A stretch of 64,000 bases of DNA from Luteimonas yindakuii (GTDB taxonomy: Bacteria; Pseudomonadota; Gammaproteobacteria; Xanthomonadales; Xanthomonadaceae), in contig NZ_CP039383.2 of assembly GCF_004803715.2 (NCBI RefSeq), positions 2,046,001 through 2,110,000 of the forward strand. Direction: 5' to 3'. Each line of letters starts with the position of its first letter. Positions within the stretch are counted from its first letter, which is position 1. The notes below the pieces were generated by a model. The model had not been told where the DNA came from. It did no database searches and saw only the letters and a program-made list of their open reading frames with translations. Below, in pieces: positions 39,119-48,821 of this stretch. Both the position numbers and the translations under genes were made by a program.

Positions 39119-40996
39119 ATGCAGGGTTACCGTTTCGATGGTTTCCATATCGACCCCGCGAGCCGCGTGCTGTCCGCGGCAGACGGCAGCGAGATCGCGC
39201 TCACCGGCAAGGCCTTCGACGTCCTGCTGGCGCTGGTCGAGCAGGCGCCGCGGATGGTGGGCAAGGACCAGTTGCTGGCGGCAGTGTGGGCGGGGCGGGT
39301 CGTCGACGAGAACAACCTCACCCAGGCAATCTCGGCCATCCGGAAGGCGCTGGGCACCGGAGCCGGCGACCATCACTACATCCTGACCGAAGCCCGGCGC
39401 GGTTACCGTTTCGTGGCCGCGGTCGAGCGCGACGTTGCGCCCCCGCCGGCCATGGGCGCCGCATCCGCAACGCCGGCCGCCACGCACCCACGACGCGGTG
39501 CGCTTGTGGGCATGGTGTTGGCAACCCTGCTACTCGCGCTGGTCATCGGATGGCAGGTTCGCGACCGGTCACCACCAGGCGCCGTTGTCGTGGAACTGCC
39601 GATGCTGGCGATCCTGCCGTTCCGTCCACTCCCGGGGTCACCGCCCGACGAGTTGCTGGAACTCGGCCTCGCCGACACGCTGATCGCGCGCCTGAGCCGC
39701 GTGCAATCGTTGCGCGTGAGCTCGCTGGCTTCGAGCCAGCGCGTGTCCGCGACGGCGCCCGATGCGCTTGCGGCCGGGCACCGACTGCAGGCGCGCTACG
39801 TGCTGGAAGGCGCGACCCAGCACGCGGACGGGCGGCTCCGGATCAATGCGCGCCTGCTCGAGGTCGCCAGCGGTCGGGCCGTGTGGGCCGGCACCTTCGA
39901 TGCAACTCCGGGCGAAGTGTTCACCCTGCAGGATCGCATCGCGGCTGAAGTGACCACCGCACTGGCGGCGCAGGGCGACGTCCGTCCGCCGGGCAGGCGC
40001 AGTCCCTGCGATGGCAGCGATCCGGAAGCCTACCGCGCCTATCTCACCGGCCGTCATCTGATCAGTCGACCCGATGCCGTGCGCCTGCCCAAAGCCATTG
40101 CCGCGTTCCAGCGCGCCATCGCGCTGGACCCCACCTGTGCCCGCGCCTACGCCGGACTCGCGTTCGCCTACCGTGCCCGGGTGATCAGCGGCGATCTCGA
40201 CCCGCGCGAAATGATGCCGCTTGCGCAGGCTGCGACCACGCAGGCACTCCGGCTCGATCCCGACCTGGCCGAGGCGCACGCGACCCGTGGCTTCCTGCTG
40301 TTCTGGTACGACTGGAACTGGAGCGGCGCCGAGGCGGCGTTCAAGCGCGCGATCGCGCTCAATCCCAGTCTGTCCGACGCGCATCTGGGCTACGCACATC
40401 TGCTGGCGAATCTGGGGCGGTTCGAGCAGAGCCTGTTGCATGCCCGCCATGCGCGCGAACTCGATCCGCTCTCGCCGCTGATCAACACGCTCGAAGCCGG
40501 GTTCATGACAGCGGCGGGACAGGACGCGGCGGCGCAGGCGGGACTGGAACGGGCGTTGGAACTTGAGCCGGATTTCTGGATTGCGCTGCTGGTGCGCGGC
40601 GGCCTGGCGCTGGACCGTGGCGACGAGAACGCTGCGCGTGCGGATTTCACTCGCGCCGTGGAACAGTCCCACGGCAACAGCCTGGCGGTCGCACTGCTCG
40701 GGGTGGCGCAGGCCTCCGCGGGCGACCGCGTCGACGCCGAGGCCACGCTGGCAGACCTGCAGGCGCGCAGTCGCGCCGGCTACCTGCCATCGACAAGCCT
40801 GGCGGCGCTGTACGTCGCGCTGGATCAACCCGGGCAGGCGTTGGATGCCCTGGAGCGGGCGCGCGAACAGCGCGACGTCCGCGTAACCTTTCTCGGGATC
40901 GACGCGCAATGGAACCCCTTGCGGCCCACGCCACGGTTCCGCGCGCTGGCACGTGGGCTCGGGCTGTCGGCGGCCCACGCCTCTGGCAGGTTCTGA
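39119..40996 (+). CDS. CadC-like membrane transcriptional regulator with TPR domain
   Basis: The 625-residue protein has an OmpR-type winged helix at residues 1-100 (ALTGKAFDVLLALVEQAPRM, NLTQAISAIRKALG, EARRGYRFVA). One membrane helix lies at about 128-146 (GALVGMVLATLLLALVIGW). A TolB/FlgO-like domain follows (LAILPFRPLPGSPPDELLEL, RYVLEGATQHADGRLRIN), then TPR repeats from residue 300 to the end (AIAAFQRAIALDPTCARAYA). It would bind DNA from the membrane. It lies 204 bases upstream of the 1234-residue unknown protein on the same strand and may control it. Confidence 0.88.
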   Translation: MQGYRFDGFHIDPASRVLSAADGSEIALTGKAFDVLLALVEQAPRMVGKDQLLAAVWAGRVVDENNLTQAISAIRKALGTGAGDHHYILTEARRGYRFVAAVERDVAPPPAMGAASATPAATHPRRGALVGMVLATLLLALVIGWQVRDRSPPGAVVVELPMLAILPFRPLPGSPPDELLELGLADTLIARLSRVQSLRVSSLASSQRVSATAPDALAAGHRLQARYVLEGATQHADGRLRINARLLEVASGRAVWAGTFDATPGEVFTLQDRIAAEVTTALAAQGDVRPPGRRSPCDGSDPEAYRAYLTGRHLISRPDAVRLPKAIAAFQRAIALDPTCARAYAGLAFAYRARVISGDLDPREMMPLAQAATTQALRLDPDLAEAHATRGFLLFWYDWNWSGAEAAFKRAIALNPSLSDAHLGYAHLLANLGRFEQSLLHARHARELDPLSPLINTLEAGFMTAAGQDAAAQAGLERALELEPDFWIALLVRGGLALDRGDENAARADFTRAVEQSHGNSLAVALLGVAQASAGDRVDAEATLADLQARSRAGYLPSTSLAALYVALDQPGQALDALERAREQRDVRVTFLGIDAQWNPLRPTPRFRALARGLGLSAAHASGRF

Positions 40997-41200
40997 CCGC
41001 GGTAAAGCGAAGCGGAGTTCGCGCAGTCCTTTTTCAACCCTGTTCCCCACAGCGACTGTCCGCACCGGACGTCGCCCTGCGTTGGCAGCAGTGAGCAGTC
41101 GCACCGGCCGCGCTGAAGCGGATCCGCGGCGGACGGCTGCACGGGGGGCAATGCATGCGCCTGGCGTCCGCCGGGCACGCCCGCACCCGGAGACGCCGCC

Positions 41201-44200
41201 ATGGCGGGATTCGCGGAATACATCCGTTCCAGCAGCACCCAGCTGAGCCTCGTCGAGCTGCTCCAGCAACCCGTTACCGAGCTGCTCGGCGTGGGTACGG
41301 ATGCACGCACCGCACTGGCGGACATCGGCGTCGAGACCATCTTCGACCTCGGCTCGTCGGCGGTGTTTGCCGCCGCATCGGCCGCGCTTGCCGCCGGCTC
41401 ATCGAGCCTGCGCGCGCTTGCCAGCGACGTGCTCGATGCCGACGCACCACCCGGCCCGGTCGAGGATGCGGGCGCGCTCGAACTCGAACACCTGCGCGGC
41501 ATCTCGCCGGAACAGGCCGCGGCGCTGTCGACCGCACTCGAGGTCGACACCATCCGCGAGCTCGCCCTGTGGCCACCGCGGCAGCTCGCGCACCGCATGG
41601 TCGCGGCCGCCGCGGGCGCGTCCACCGAAGACGACGAAACCGCGGAAGAACTGCGGCCGCGGTTGGGCGAATACCCGACCGAGCGCGTCTACTACGACAC
41701 CCTGGTGATGCTGGGCACGCGCCAGGAAGGCGAGCTCACCGAGTTCACCCAGCCGCTGTCGCTGGGCCGGCTCACCGATCCCGCGATCGGCTTCGGCACC
41801 CCGGCGGTCGGCGCGGTCGCCACCTATGCGCAGTCCTGGTTCGCACAGGGCATCACCCTCGGCCATATGGTGCATTCGCTCGCACTGGCGCCGGGCGAAG
41901 CCACCCGCATCGCGGTGGTCGACTGGAGCCGGCGCACGCGTGCATCGACCTCGGAATCGATCGAGGAAAGCGAGCAGCTCGACAACTCGTCCCTGCATGC
42001 GCGCGCCGTCAGCGAAGTGCAGAACGCGGTGGCCGACGAGATGCAGTCCGGCGGCTCGATCGCCACCGGCTGGTCGAAGTCGTCGAGCAAGGCCTCGGGC
42101 TTTGCCGGCAGCATCGGTGGCGGCATCGCCGGCAGCATCGGCAGTGCCGCGGGCGCGCTCGGCTTCGGCTTCGGCGGCTCGTCCAGCAGCCAGAGTTCGC
42201 AGACCGAATCACGCGCCACCAGCGCGTCGTGGTCGGTGGGCTCGCGCTCGGTGATGTCGGAGATGAGCCAGCGCGTCAACGACCGCACCGAGCAGCATTC
42301 GACCTCGGTACGCAACCGCCGCGCCAGCGCCGTGCGCGAGGTGTCGCAGAGCGAGCACGAGCAGGTCAGCACGCGCATCGTCGCCAACTACAACCACATG
42401 CACGCGCTCACCATCCAGTACTACGAGGTGGTGCAGGTCTACCGGGTCAGCGTGCGCCTGCACCAGTTCGTGCGCGCGTTGTTCGTTCCGTTCGAGATGC
42501 TGGATTTCTCCACCAACGATGCGATGGAGCGCGTCACCCGTTTCCGCAGCCAGCTGCTCGGTGCGGCGCTGACGCCACGCGCGGCGGACCTGCTGCTCGA
42601 CGACCGCGGACGGGTGGAAGTGCGCAGCGCGGTGCGGGTGCCGTTCGCCATCAACGTGGCGGCGCTGGCCGACATCAACATGACCGTGATGGCACGCATG
42701 GCCACCGGCGGGCCGGCTACCACGGGCACGACCGGCACGGCGGGCACCACGGGCACCGCCGGCACCAGCACCGGTGGCGGCGTGGCCACCAGCCCGACCG
42801 GCGCCGGCACGGGTATTGCGCTCACCCGTCTTTCCAGCGTCCGCGCGGGCCCGGTCGAAGAGGTCCTGCCCGGCGATGCGAAGCTGGTGTCGATCGCCTT
42901 CGAGGATGTGGGCGTGGCCCGCGTGCGCGTCGACCAGGCCGGCGAGACCGCCGAGGCCGGCACCTTCCCCGTCCCGCCCGAAACCGACAAGGTCGATTTC
43001 GCCAACGGCATCGTGCTGCGCACCGTGCAGGGCATCCAGGTCGCGCGTGACGGCACCGGGCCCGGTGCCGGCTCGATGGTGCTGCGTTACGAATCCGAGG
43101 GGCATCCGGGCATCGCACTGGTGCCGCTGTCGCTGATCGAGGGCGACCGCATGCAGAAGGTCGCCTTCTTCAATGCGGATACGGCCGACCGCCGCGCCGA
43201 ACTGTTGTCGCACCTGCAGTCCAACCGCGGGCACTACACCCGCGCCGTGCTCGGCAGCCTGGATTCCGCCTCGCTGGTGCAGCTGCTGGCCGGGCTGTCG
43301 TGGCAGGGCCGGCCGCTTGCCGACCAGGTGGAGCCGCGCCCGGTGGCGGTGACCGGCAACTACTTCGTGCTGCGCGCGCCGGTGGAAGCCGACGCGCCCG
43401 GTGGCCTCGCCGACGACCAGACCTGGGCCGAGCTGATGCAGGAGCGCGGCATCGATTTCGCCGACGAGAACACGCGGCTGGTGCCGATTCCCACCGGCGG
43501 CGTGTTCGCCGAAGCGGTGCTCGGCCGCTCCAACGCCGCCGAGAAGCTCGACATCACCCGCTTCTGGAACTGGCAGGACTCGCCGATCCCGCTGCAGCCG
43601 CCGGAGATCGCGCCGGTGGCCACGGGCTCGCGTGCAACCGCCGAAGACCTGCGCCCCGGCGCACTCGGCGCACCGGTGGTCACGGTGATGGCGCCGACCG
43701 CGTTGCCCGATTCCGCCGGCCTGTCCGCCGTGCTCGGCGCGGTGGCCAATGGGAGCATGTTCCGCGACATGAGCGGGCTCGCCGGCACCCAGGCCACCGC
43801 GCAGGCGGCGTCGGCCGGCACCCTCACCGCGGCCACCGAAGCCGGCCGCATCGCCAGCGAGAACTTCAAGGCCGCCACCACCCAGGCCACCGAGATGGGC
43901 AAGGCCGCAGCCGACATGTGGAAGGTCAAGAACAGCCCGAAGGGCGATGGCTCCGGCAGCGCCGGCAGCGCGAAAAGCGGTGGCATCTCCGGCGAGGGCG
44001 CGCGCATCAACCATGGCCGGGACATGGACAGTCGCAGCCTGCCCGGCACCAGCACGGCCGATGCGTCGAAGTCGAGCGGGGTCAGCGAAAGCCAGCCGGT
44101 GTTCGCGTCGTCGTCCGAGAGCATTCCGCCGGTCGGGTTCTCGCGCGAGGTCGCCTACAGCGACGAATCCGCCGCGGTGTCGCCGCAGCTGGTCGGTGCC

Positions 44201-44905
44201 ACCACCGCCGCACTCGGCAGCAGCGCGCTGGCGGGCCAGGGCCTGGCCGGCTTCCTCAACCCGGTCGATGTCATCGCCGATGTCGCCCGCGGCATCGGCG
44301 AAACACTGATCCTCGCCATCATCCGCGCCGACGCCCAGCGCGCCAACATCCTGCAGGGCGCGACCCTGCTGCCGATGCGTCGGCACGACAACCATGCGGA
44401 CTTCGAGCGGGTGAAGTACGCCGCCTGGACCAACACCGCGCAGCACGTCTACGTGAACATCCCGTTCTTCATCGACACGATCAACCAGCTGGTCACAGGC
44501 GGCGCCACGCTCGACGATGCGCTCGCCATGGTGCGCGCGCTTGCCGTCAGCATGGTGCGGCACGAGGAAGAACACGTGCAGCAGTTCGCCGGCCCCGGCG
44601 GCGGCCAGCCGGCCTCGTTCGCGGACATGGTGGTGCTGGAGGAGCAGGCCTACGGCAACGACGTCACGTGGCTGCAGAGCGCGCCGGTCAAGGCATTCAT
44701 GCTCAACGACCTCGGCATCGACCAGGCCTTCATCGACACCCTGAGGGACGGTGCGAACGACAACAGGACGCTCATGACATCGTTGAAGACCAACCCGCCG
44801 CCGAACCTCAAGAAGAAGCTGATCGACAAGAAGATGCTGCCGGCGATGATCCGCGGCAATGCCGGCTACACCATTGCCGACATGTACAGGACCGCGCCCC
44901 CGTGA
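41201..44905 (+). CDS. 1234-residue protein of unknown function: HhH repeats, glycine-zipper segment, C-terminal HEEEH zincin-like site
   Basis: No known family is recognised. N-terminus (25-51 and 96-125): two helix-hairpin-helix-like units (VTELLGVGTDARTALADIG; LRGISPEQAAALSTALEVD). Middle (about 230-410): LALAPGEATRIAVVDWSRRT, a Ser-rich helix, a glycine-zipper stretch GFAGSIGGGIAGSIGSAAG near 299-317, and a long charged helix before NYNHMHALTIQYYEVVQVYR. A Thr/Gly linker lies near 504-535. A helix rich in Ala and Thr spans 870-908. C-terminus: HEEEHVQQF (His1121, Glu1122, His1125) then LEEQAY (Glu1147/1148), a gluzincin-like layout. No signal peptide. Start ATG 41201 follows GGAG. A Zn peptidase activity is inference. 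Confidence 0.85.
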   Translation: MAGFAEYIRSSSTQLSLVELLQQPVTELLGVGTDARTALADIGVETIFDLGSSAVFAAASAALAAGSSSLRALASDVLDADAPPGPVEDAGALELEHLRGISPEQAAALSTALEVDTIRELALWPPRQLAHRMVAAAAGASTEDDETAEELRPRLGEYPTERVYYDTLVMLGTRQEGELTEFTQPLSLGRLTDPAIGFGTPAVGAVATYAQSWFAQGITLGHMVHSLALAPGEATRIAVVDWSRRTRASTSESIEESEQLDNSSLHARAVSEVQNAVADEMQSGGSIATGWSKSSSKASGFAGSIGGGIAGSIGSAAGALGFGFGGSSSSQSSQTESRATSASWSVGSRSVMSEMSQRVNDRTEQHSTSVRNRRASAVREVSQSEHEQVSTRIVANYNHMHALTIQYYEVVQVYRVSVRLHQFVRALFVPFEMLDFSTNDAMERVTRFRSQLLGAALTPRAADLLLDDRGRVEVRSAVRVPFAINVAALADINMTVMARMATGGPATTGTTGTAGTTGTAGTSTGGGVATSPTGAGTGIALTRLSSVRAGPVEEVLPGDAKLVSIAFEDVGVARVRVDQAGETAEAGTFPVPPETDKVDFANGIVLRTVQGIQVARDGTGPGAGSMVLRYESEGHPGIALVPLSLIEGDRMQKVAFFNADTADRRAELLSHLQSNRGHYTRAVLGSLDSASLVQLLAGLSWQGRPLADQVEPRPVAVTGNYFVLRAPVEADAPGGLADDQTWAELMQERGIDFADENTRLVPIPTGGVFAEAVLGRSNAAEKLDITRFWNWQDSPIPLQPPEIAPVATGSRATAEDLRPGALGAPVVTVMAPTALPDSAGLSAVLGAVANGSMFRDMSGLAGTQATAQAASAGTLTAATEAGRIASENFKAATTQATEMGKAAADMWKVKNSPKGDGSGSAGSAKSGGISGEGARINHGRDMDSRSLPGTSTADASKSSGVSESQPVFASSSESIPPVGFSREVAYSDESAAVSPQLVGATTAALGSSALAGQGLAGFLNPVDVIADVARGIGETLILAIIRADAQRANILQGATLLPMRRHDNHADFERVKYAAWTNTAQHVYVNIPFFIDTINQLVTGGATLDDALAMVRALAVSMVRHEEEHVQQFAGPGGGQPASFADMVVLEEQAYGNDVTWLQSAPVKAFMLNDLGIDQAFIDTLRDGANDNRTLMTSLKTNPPPNLKKKLIDKKMLPAMIRGNAGYTIADMYRTAPP

Positions 44906-44958
44906 GCGCAGCCACGACGGCGCTATAGTCGCGTCGTCGCTCGTCCACAGGCCCCGCC

Positions 44959-45819
44959 GTGCAGCGTCTTCCCGTCCCTGCCCTGCGCCCGTTCGTCGCC
45001 ACCCTGTGGGCGACGACGGGCGACACGCATGTCCGCAGCGCCTGCGAGCACGTGCTGCCGACCGGGCGGATGCACCTGGCCATCCGCCTCGGCGATGCGC
45101 CCCTGCAGCTGCTCGATGCCGGCACCGGCGCGGTCGCGGTGGTGGGCCATGCCGTCGTTGGCGGCGCGCGCGACCACTACTACCTCAAGCACGCGCGCAC
45201 GCCCTCGCCCACCGTCGGCGCACAACTGCATCCGGGCGCGGCCTTGGCGCTGTTCGGCATGCCGGCCGACGCGCTGGCGCACCGGCATGTCGCGCTGGAG
45301 GCAGTGCTCGGTGATGGCAGCGCCGCCCTGCGCGAACGGCTGCTGCAGGAACCGTTGCCGCAACGGCGCATCGACATCCTCGAAGCCTTTCTCGCCACGC
45401 GCCTGCCGCGTGCGCGTGGCCTGCATCCGGCGGTCGCGGAATCGCTGGCGCTGTTCGCCAGTGGCCACGGCGTGGCGGCCGCGGTCCAGCGCAGTGGCTA
45501 CAGCCATCGCCACTTCGGCGCGCTCTTCGCCAATGCCGTGGGGCTCACCCCGCAACGCTACCGGCGCGTGCTGCGCTTCCAGCACGCGCTCGATGCCCAC
45601 CGTCGCGATCCCGCCGGCCCCTGGGCCCGGCTCGCGCACGACGCCGGCTACAGCGACCAGCCGCACTTCGTGCGCGAGTTCATCGCGATCACCGGCGTGC
45701 GGCCGCAGGACTATCGCCGCATCGCGCCGGCCGCCGCCCACCATGTCCCCGCGGATGCGCCTTGGGCCGTGCGGCCAGCTGGCCAGGTCGATTCCATTCA
45801 AGACGCCCGCCCCGCGTAG
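44959..45819 (+). CDS. AraC-family transcriptional regulator
   Basis: The 286-residue protein has a DUF6597-like N-terminal half (LRPFVATLWATTGD, HVLPTGRMHLAIRL) and two C-terminal helix-turn-helix units (GVAAAVQRSGYSHRHFGALF and LAHDAGYSDQPHFVREF). LTPQRYRRVLRFQHAL is the standard link. It begins with GTG 44959; TATAGT at 44921-44926 is a plausible -10. It is followed by a VOC protein 36 bases later, which it may regulate. Confidence 0.88.
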   Translation: MQRLPVPALRPFVATLWATTGDTHVRSACEHVLPTGRMHLAIRLGDAPLQLLDAGTGAVAVVGHAVVGGARDHYYLKHARTPSPTVGAQLHPGAALALFGMPADALAHRHVALEAVLGDGSAALRERLLQEPLPQRRIDILEAFLATRLPRARGLHPAVAESLALFASGHGVAAAVQRSGYSHRHFGALFANAVGLTPQRYRRVLRFQHALDAHRRDPAGPWARLAHDAGYSDQPHFVREFIAITGVRPQDYRRIAPAAAHHVPADAPWAVRPAGQVDSIQDARPA

Positions 45820-45855
45820 CGCCAGCATCGACGCACACCCCGACGGACCCACGCC

Positions 45856-46311
45856 ATGCCCATCCATGAACTGTTCGCCTATCTCTGCGTTGCCGACACC
45901 GATGCGGCCATCGGTTTCTACGCCCGTGCATTCGGCGCCACCGAGAAATTCCGCCTGACCGAACCCGGTGGCCGCATCGGCCATGCCGAGATCGACCTCG
46001 ACGGCCACACCGTCATGCTGTGCGACGCCTTCCCCGAGTACGGCATCCGTGCGCCGCAGCCGGGCGTCGGCACCGCGGTCACCCTGCACCTGCATGTCGA
46101 CCATGCCGATGCCGCCATCGCCCGCGCGGTCGCGGCCGGCGCCACGCTGGAGCGCCCGGCCAGCGATGCCTTCTACGGCGAGCGCAGCGGCAGCGTGGTC
46201 GATCCGTTCGGCCATCGCTGGCTGATCGGCCACAGCATCGCGGAGGTCGATCCCGCGGAAATGCAGCGCCGCTACGACGCCCTGTTCGCCGAGGCCCGCG
46301 AGCCCGGCTGA
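45856..46311 (+). CDS. VOC-fold (glyoxalase/PhnB-like) protein
   Basis: The 151-residue protein has the beta-alpha-beta pattern of the vicinal oxygen chelate fold: LFAYLCVADTDAAIGFYARAF, GHAEIDLDGHTVML, and RSGSVVDPFGHRWLIG. This is the PhnB-like (VOC, glyoxalase/bleomycin-resistance type 2) form. Enzymatic role unknown. It follows the AraC gene closely. Confidence 0.85.
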   Translation: MPIHELFAYLCVADTDAAIGFYARAFGATEKFRLTEPGGRIGHAEIDLDGHTVMLCDAFPEYGIRAPQPGVGTAVTLHLHVDHADAAIARAVAAGATLERPASDAFYGERSGSVVDPFGHRWLIGHSIAEVDPAEMQRRYDALFAEAREPG

Positions 46312-46357
46312 GCGCATCCGGGGCTACGCTGCCCGCACCCCACACCGGACCGACCGC

Positions 46358-46864
46358 ATGAGCCAGCCGCGCCCCGAGCTCGACGATGCCACCCTCGCCC
46401 AGGTGCAGGAACTGTTCGCGCTGGTGCGTGCCGGCGACAGCGAACGCCTGGCGCGGCTGCTCGACATGGGGCTGGTGCCGAACCTGCGCGACGGCAAGGG
46501 CGACAGCCTGCTGATGCTGGCCGCCTATCACGGCCACGCCGATGCGGTGCGCGTGCTGCTGCAGCACGGCGCCGATGCGGAACTCGCCAACGACCGCGGC
46601 CAGACGCCGCTGGGCGCCGCCGCGTTCAAGGGCGACCTCGCGATCGCGCGTGCCCTGCTGGAGGGCGGCGCCGACGTCGATGGCCATCCCGAGGGCGGCC
46701 GCACCGCGCTGATGCTGGCCGCGATGTTCGACCGCGTGGAGATCATCGAACTGCTGCTGGCGCACGGCGCACGGGCGGACCGTGTCGGCGCCGATGGCGC
46801 CTCCGCGCTCGACCTCGCCCGCGGCATGGATGCGCAGCGCGCCGTCGCCCGCCTATCGGCGTGA
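46358..46864 (+). CDS. Ankyrin-repeat protein, AnkB-like
   Basis: The 168-residue protein holds four ankyrin repeats: GDSLLMLAAYHGHADAVRVL, GQTPLGAAAFKGDLAIARAL, GRTALMLAAMFDRVEIIELL and a final GASALDLARG. It has no signal peptide in the chosen frame. The gene stands 82 bases before catalase. In Pseudomonas aeruginosa the ankyrin protein AnkB is encoded beside katB and supports catalase activity; the same role is likely here. Confidence 0.88.
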   Translation: MSQPRPELDDATLAQVQELFALVRAGDSERLARLLDMGLVPNLRDGKGDSLLMLAAYHGHADAVRVLLQHGADAELANDRGQTPLGAAAFKGDLAIARALLEGGADVDGHPEGGRTALMLAAMFDRVEIIELLLAHGARADRVGADGASALDLARGMDAQRAVARLSA

Positions 46865-46914
46865 TCGGAAGATTCAATCGCCCAATACACCCTGCCTAAG
46901 GCCGAAAGGAGGAT

Positions 46915-46932
46915 GCTAGGGGACCACCTAGC
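46915..46932 (+). promoter_or_regulatory. Inverted repeat in the catalase leader
   Basis: GCTAGG-GGACCA-CCTAGC is a perfect 6+6 inverted repeat ending 14 bases before the katA ATG. It overlaps the region of the ribosome binding site, so it could form a leader hairpin or an operator. No clear OxyR motif is seen. Confidence 0.4.
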
Positions 46933-46946
46933 CGGGAGACGCAGTC

Positions 46947-48662
46947 ATGAAAGACAGCACGCACGGAGGCGGCGGCGGCGATCGTTCGCTGACCAACCGC
47001 CAGGGACATCCCATCTGCAACAACCAGTCGCAGCGCACCGTCGGCAGCCGCGGTCCGGCGACGCTTGAGAACTACCAGTTCCTCGAGAAGATCAGCCACT
47101 TCGACCGCGAGCGCATTCCGGAACGCGTGGTGCATGCGCGCGGCTTCGTCTGCTACGGCGAGTTCGAGGCCAGCGGCAACATCGGCGACGAGCCCGCATC
47201 GAAATACACCCGCGCCAAGATCTTCTCCCGGGCCGGCAAGAAGACTCCGCTGGCGATCCGCTTCTCCACCGTGATCGGCGGCCGCGACTCGTCCGAGACC
47301 GCACGCGACCCGCGCGGCTTCGCGGTGAAGTTCTACACCGAGGACGGCAACTGGGATCTGGTCGGCAACAACCTCGCGATCTTCTTCATCCGCGACGCGA
47401 TCAAGTTCCCCGACGTCATCCATTCGCTCAAGCCCGACCCGGTGACTTTCCGCCAGGAGCCGAACCGCATCTTCGACTTCATGAGCCAGACGCCCGAGTC
47501 GATGCACATGCTCACCCACCTCTTCAGCCCGCGCGGCATTCCCGCCAGCTACCGGCACATGGAAGGGTTCGGCGTGAACACCTACAAGATGGTCAACGCC
47601 GAAGGCAACACGGTGCTGGTGAAGTACCACTTCCACCCGCGCTGCGGCGTGGCCAGCCTGACCGCCGGGGAAGCCGCCAAGGTGCAGGGCCAGGACCTTG
47701 GCTCGGCCTCGAAGGACCTGTTCGAATCGATCGAGCGCGGCGACTACCCACAGTGGGACATGTACGTGCAGATCATGGAGGACCACGACCATCCCGAGCT
47801 CGACTGGGATCCGCTGGACGACACCAAGATCTGGCCGGAGAAGGATTTCCCGCTGCGCCACGTGGGCGTGATGACCCTCAACCGCAACGTCGAGGACCAC
47901 CACAACGAGAACGAGCAGATCGCCATGGGTACCGGCGTGCTGGTCGACGGCCTGGACTTCTCCGACGACAAGATGCTGGTCGGCCGCACGTTCTCCTACT
48001 CCGATACGCAGCGCTATCGCGTCGGTTCCAACTACCTGCAGTTGCCGGTCAACCAGGCCAAGGGCGTCGACCGCGTGCAGACCAACCTGCGCGGCGGGCA
48101 GATGTCCTACGGCGTGGACCTCGCCCCCGGCCAGAACCCGCACATCAACTTCGAGCCCTCGATCCACAACGGCCTGCACGAAGCGCCGGACATGGGCCCG
48201 AACAACCAACCCGTCATCACCGGCGCGCTCACCCGCAGCGTGCTCGAGCGCCGCAACGACTACGTGCAGCCACGCGGCCGCTTCAACACGATGATGGACT
48301 GGGAGCGCCAGGACCTGATCGACACCATGGGCACCATGCTCGCGGCCTGCGAGCGCGACGTGCAGGAACGCATGCTGTGGCACTTCTTCCTGATCCACGA
48401 CCAGTACGGCCAGGGCGTGGCCGAAAAGCTCGGCATGAGCGCGGACGACGTGCGCCACCTTGAACCGCTGCAGGGCCAGGTGCTCACCGACGAGGACCAA
48501 CAGCGCCTGAAGAACCTCGGCAACAACAACGACCCCATCGACCCCGAGGTCTGGGGCCAGTGGACCAGCTCGGTGCAGAACCACCGCGCGACCGCCGAGG
48601 AAGTACTGGACGGCACCCTCCCCGGCCCGAAGGCGGAACTGGAGGCGACGGCGGAAGCGTGA
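46947..48662 (+). CDS. katA: Monofunctional heme catalase
   Basis: The 571-residue enzyme breaks down hydrogen peroxide. Active-site His63 is in [13 protein letters not shown], Asn141 in [13 protein letters not shown], and the heme-ligand Tyr351 in [14 protein letters not shown]. The catalase core ends near residue 490; a C-terminal extension ([17 protein letters not shown] onward) makes it longer than the 480-510 residues of most small-subunit catalases, but much shorter than the 700+ residue large-subunit type. It is preceded by an AnkB-like gene and closed by a strong terminator. Confidence 0.95.
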   Translation: MKDSTHGGGGGDRSLTNRQGHPICNNQSQRTVGSRGPATLENYQFLEKISHFDRERIPERVVHARGFVCYGEFEASGNIGDEPASKYTRAKIFSRAGKKTPLAIRFSTVIGGRDSSETARDPRGFAVKFYTEDGNWDLVGNNLAIFFIRDAIKFPDVIHSLKPDPVTFRQEPNRIFDFMSQTPESMHMLTHLFSPRGIPASYRHMEGFGVNTYKMVNAEGNTVLVKYHFHPRCGVASLTAGEAAKVQGQDLGSASKDLFESIERGDYPQWDMYVQIMEDHDHPELDWDPLDDTKIWPEKDFPLRHVGVMTLNRNVEDHHNENEQIAMGTGVLVDGLDFSDDKMLVGRTFSYSDTQRYRVGSNYLQLPVNQAKGVDRVQTNLRGGQMSYGVDLAPGQNPHINFEPSIHNGLHEAPDMGPNNQPVITGALTRSVLERRNDYVQPRGRFNTMMDWERQDLIDTMGTMLAACERDVQERMLWHFFLIHDQYGQGVAEKLGMSADDVRHLEPLQGQVLTDEDQQRLKNLGNNNDPIDPEVWGQWTSSVQNHRATAEEVLDGTLPGPKAELEATAEA

Positions 48663-48696
48663 TGTAGCGAGCGCTCAACCCCGAGTGCATTGAACA

Positions 48697-48728
48697 AGCG
48701 GCGCCTTCAACGGCGCCGCTTTTTGTTT
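48697..48728 (+). terminator. Rho-independent terminator of katA
   Basis: AGCGGCGCC and GGCGCCGCT form a perfect 9-bp stem around TTCAAC, followed by TTTTGTTT. It lies 34 bases after the katA stop. Confidence 0.92.
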
Positions 48729-48770
48729 GCCGACGCTTGCCTTACGACGTCGTTCCCGCCCAACACGCCG

Positions 48771-48804
48771 TCATCCCCGCGAAGGCGGGGATCCAGGGAC
48801 TTTG
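48771..48804. repeat. Interspersed inverted repeat (GTCATCCCCGCGAAGGCGGGGATCC type)
   Basis: ATCCCCGC-GAAG-GCGGGGAT is a perfect 8-base inverted repeat followed by CCAGGGACTTTG. Words of this form are scattered in many xanthomonad and Neisseria genomes. Only one full copy was found in this window. Confidence 0.65.
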
Positions 48805-48821
48805 CCTCACCTCCCGCTGGC

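Noticed and set aside
34561..39120. 1519-codon open frame on the minus strand opposite mfd
   Set aside because: Antisense shadow of mfd and neighbours, low-complexity Arg/Gly/Ala composition and no domains.
39638..41269. 543-codon minus-strand frame opposite the CadC-like regulator
   Set aside because: The plus-strand frame has coherent winged-helix, membrane and TPR domains; this one has none.
42209..44575. 788-codon minus-strand frame opposite the giant protein
   Set aside because: Composition typical of antisense GC-rich DNA; the plus frame is longer and has structured motifs.
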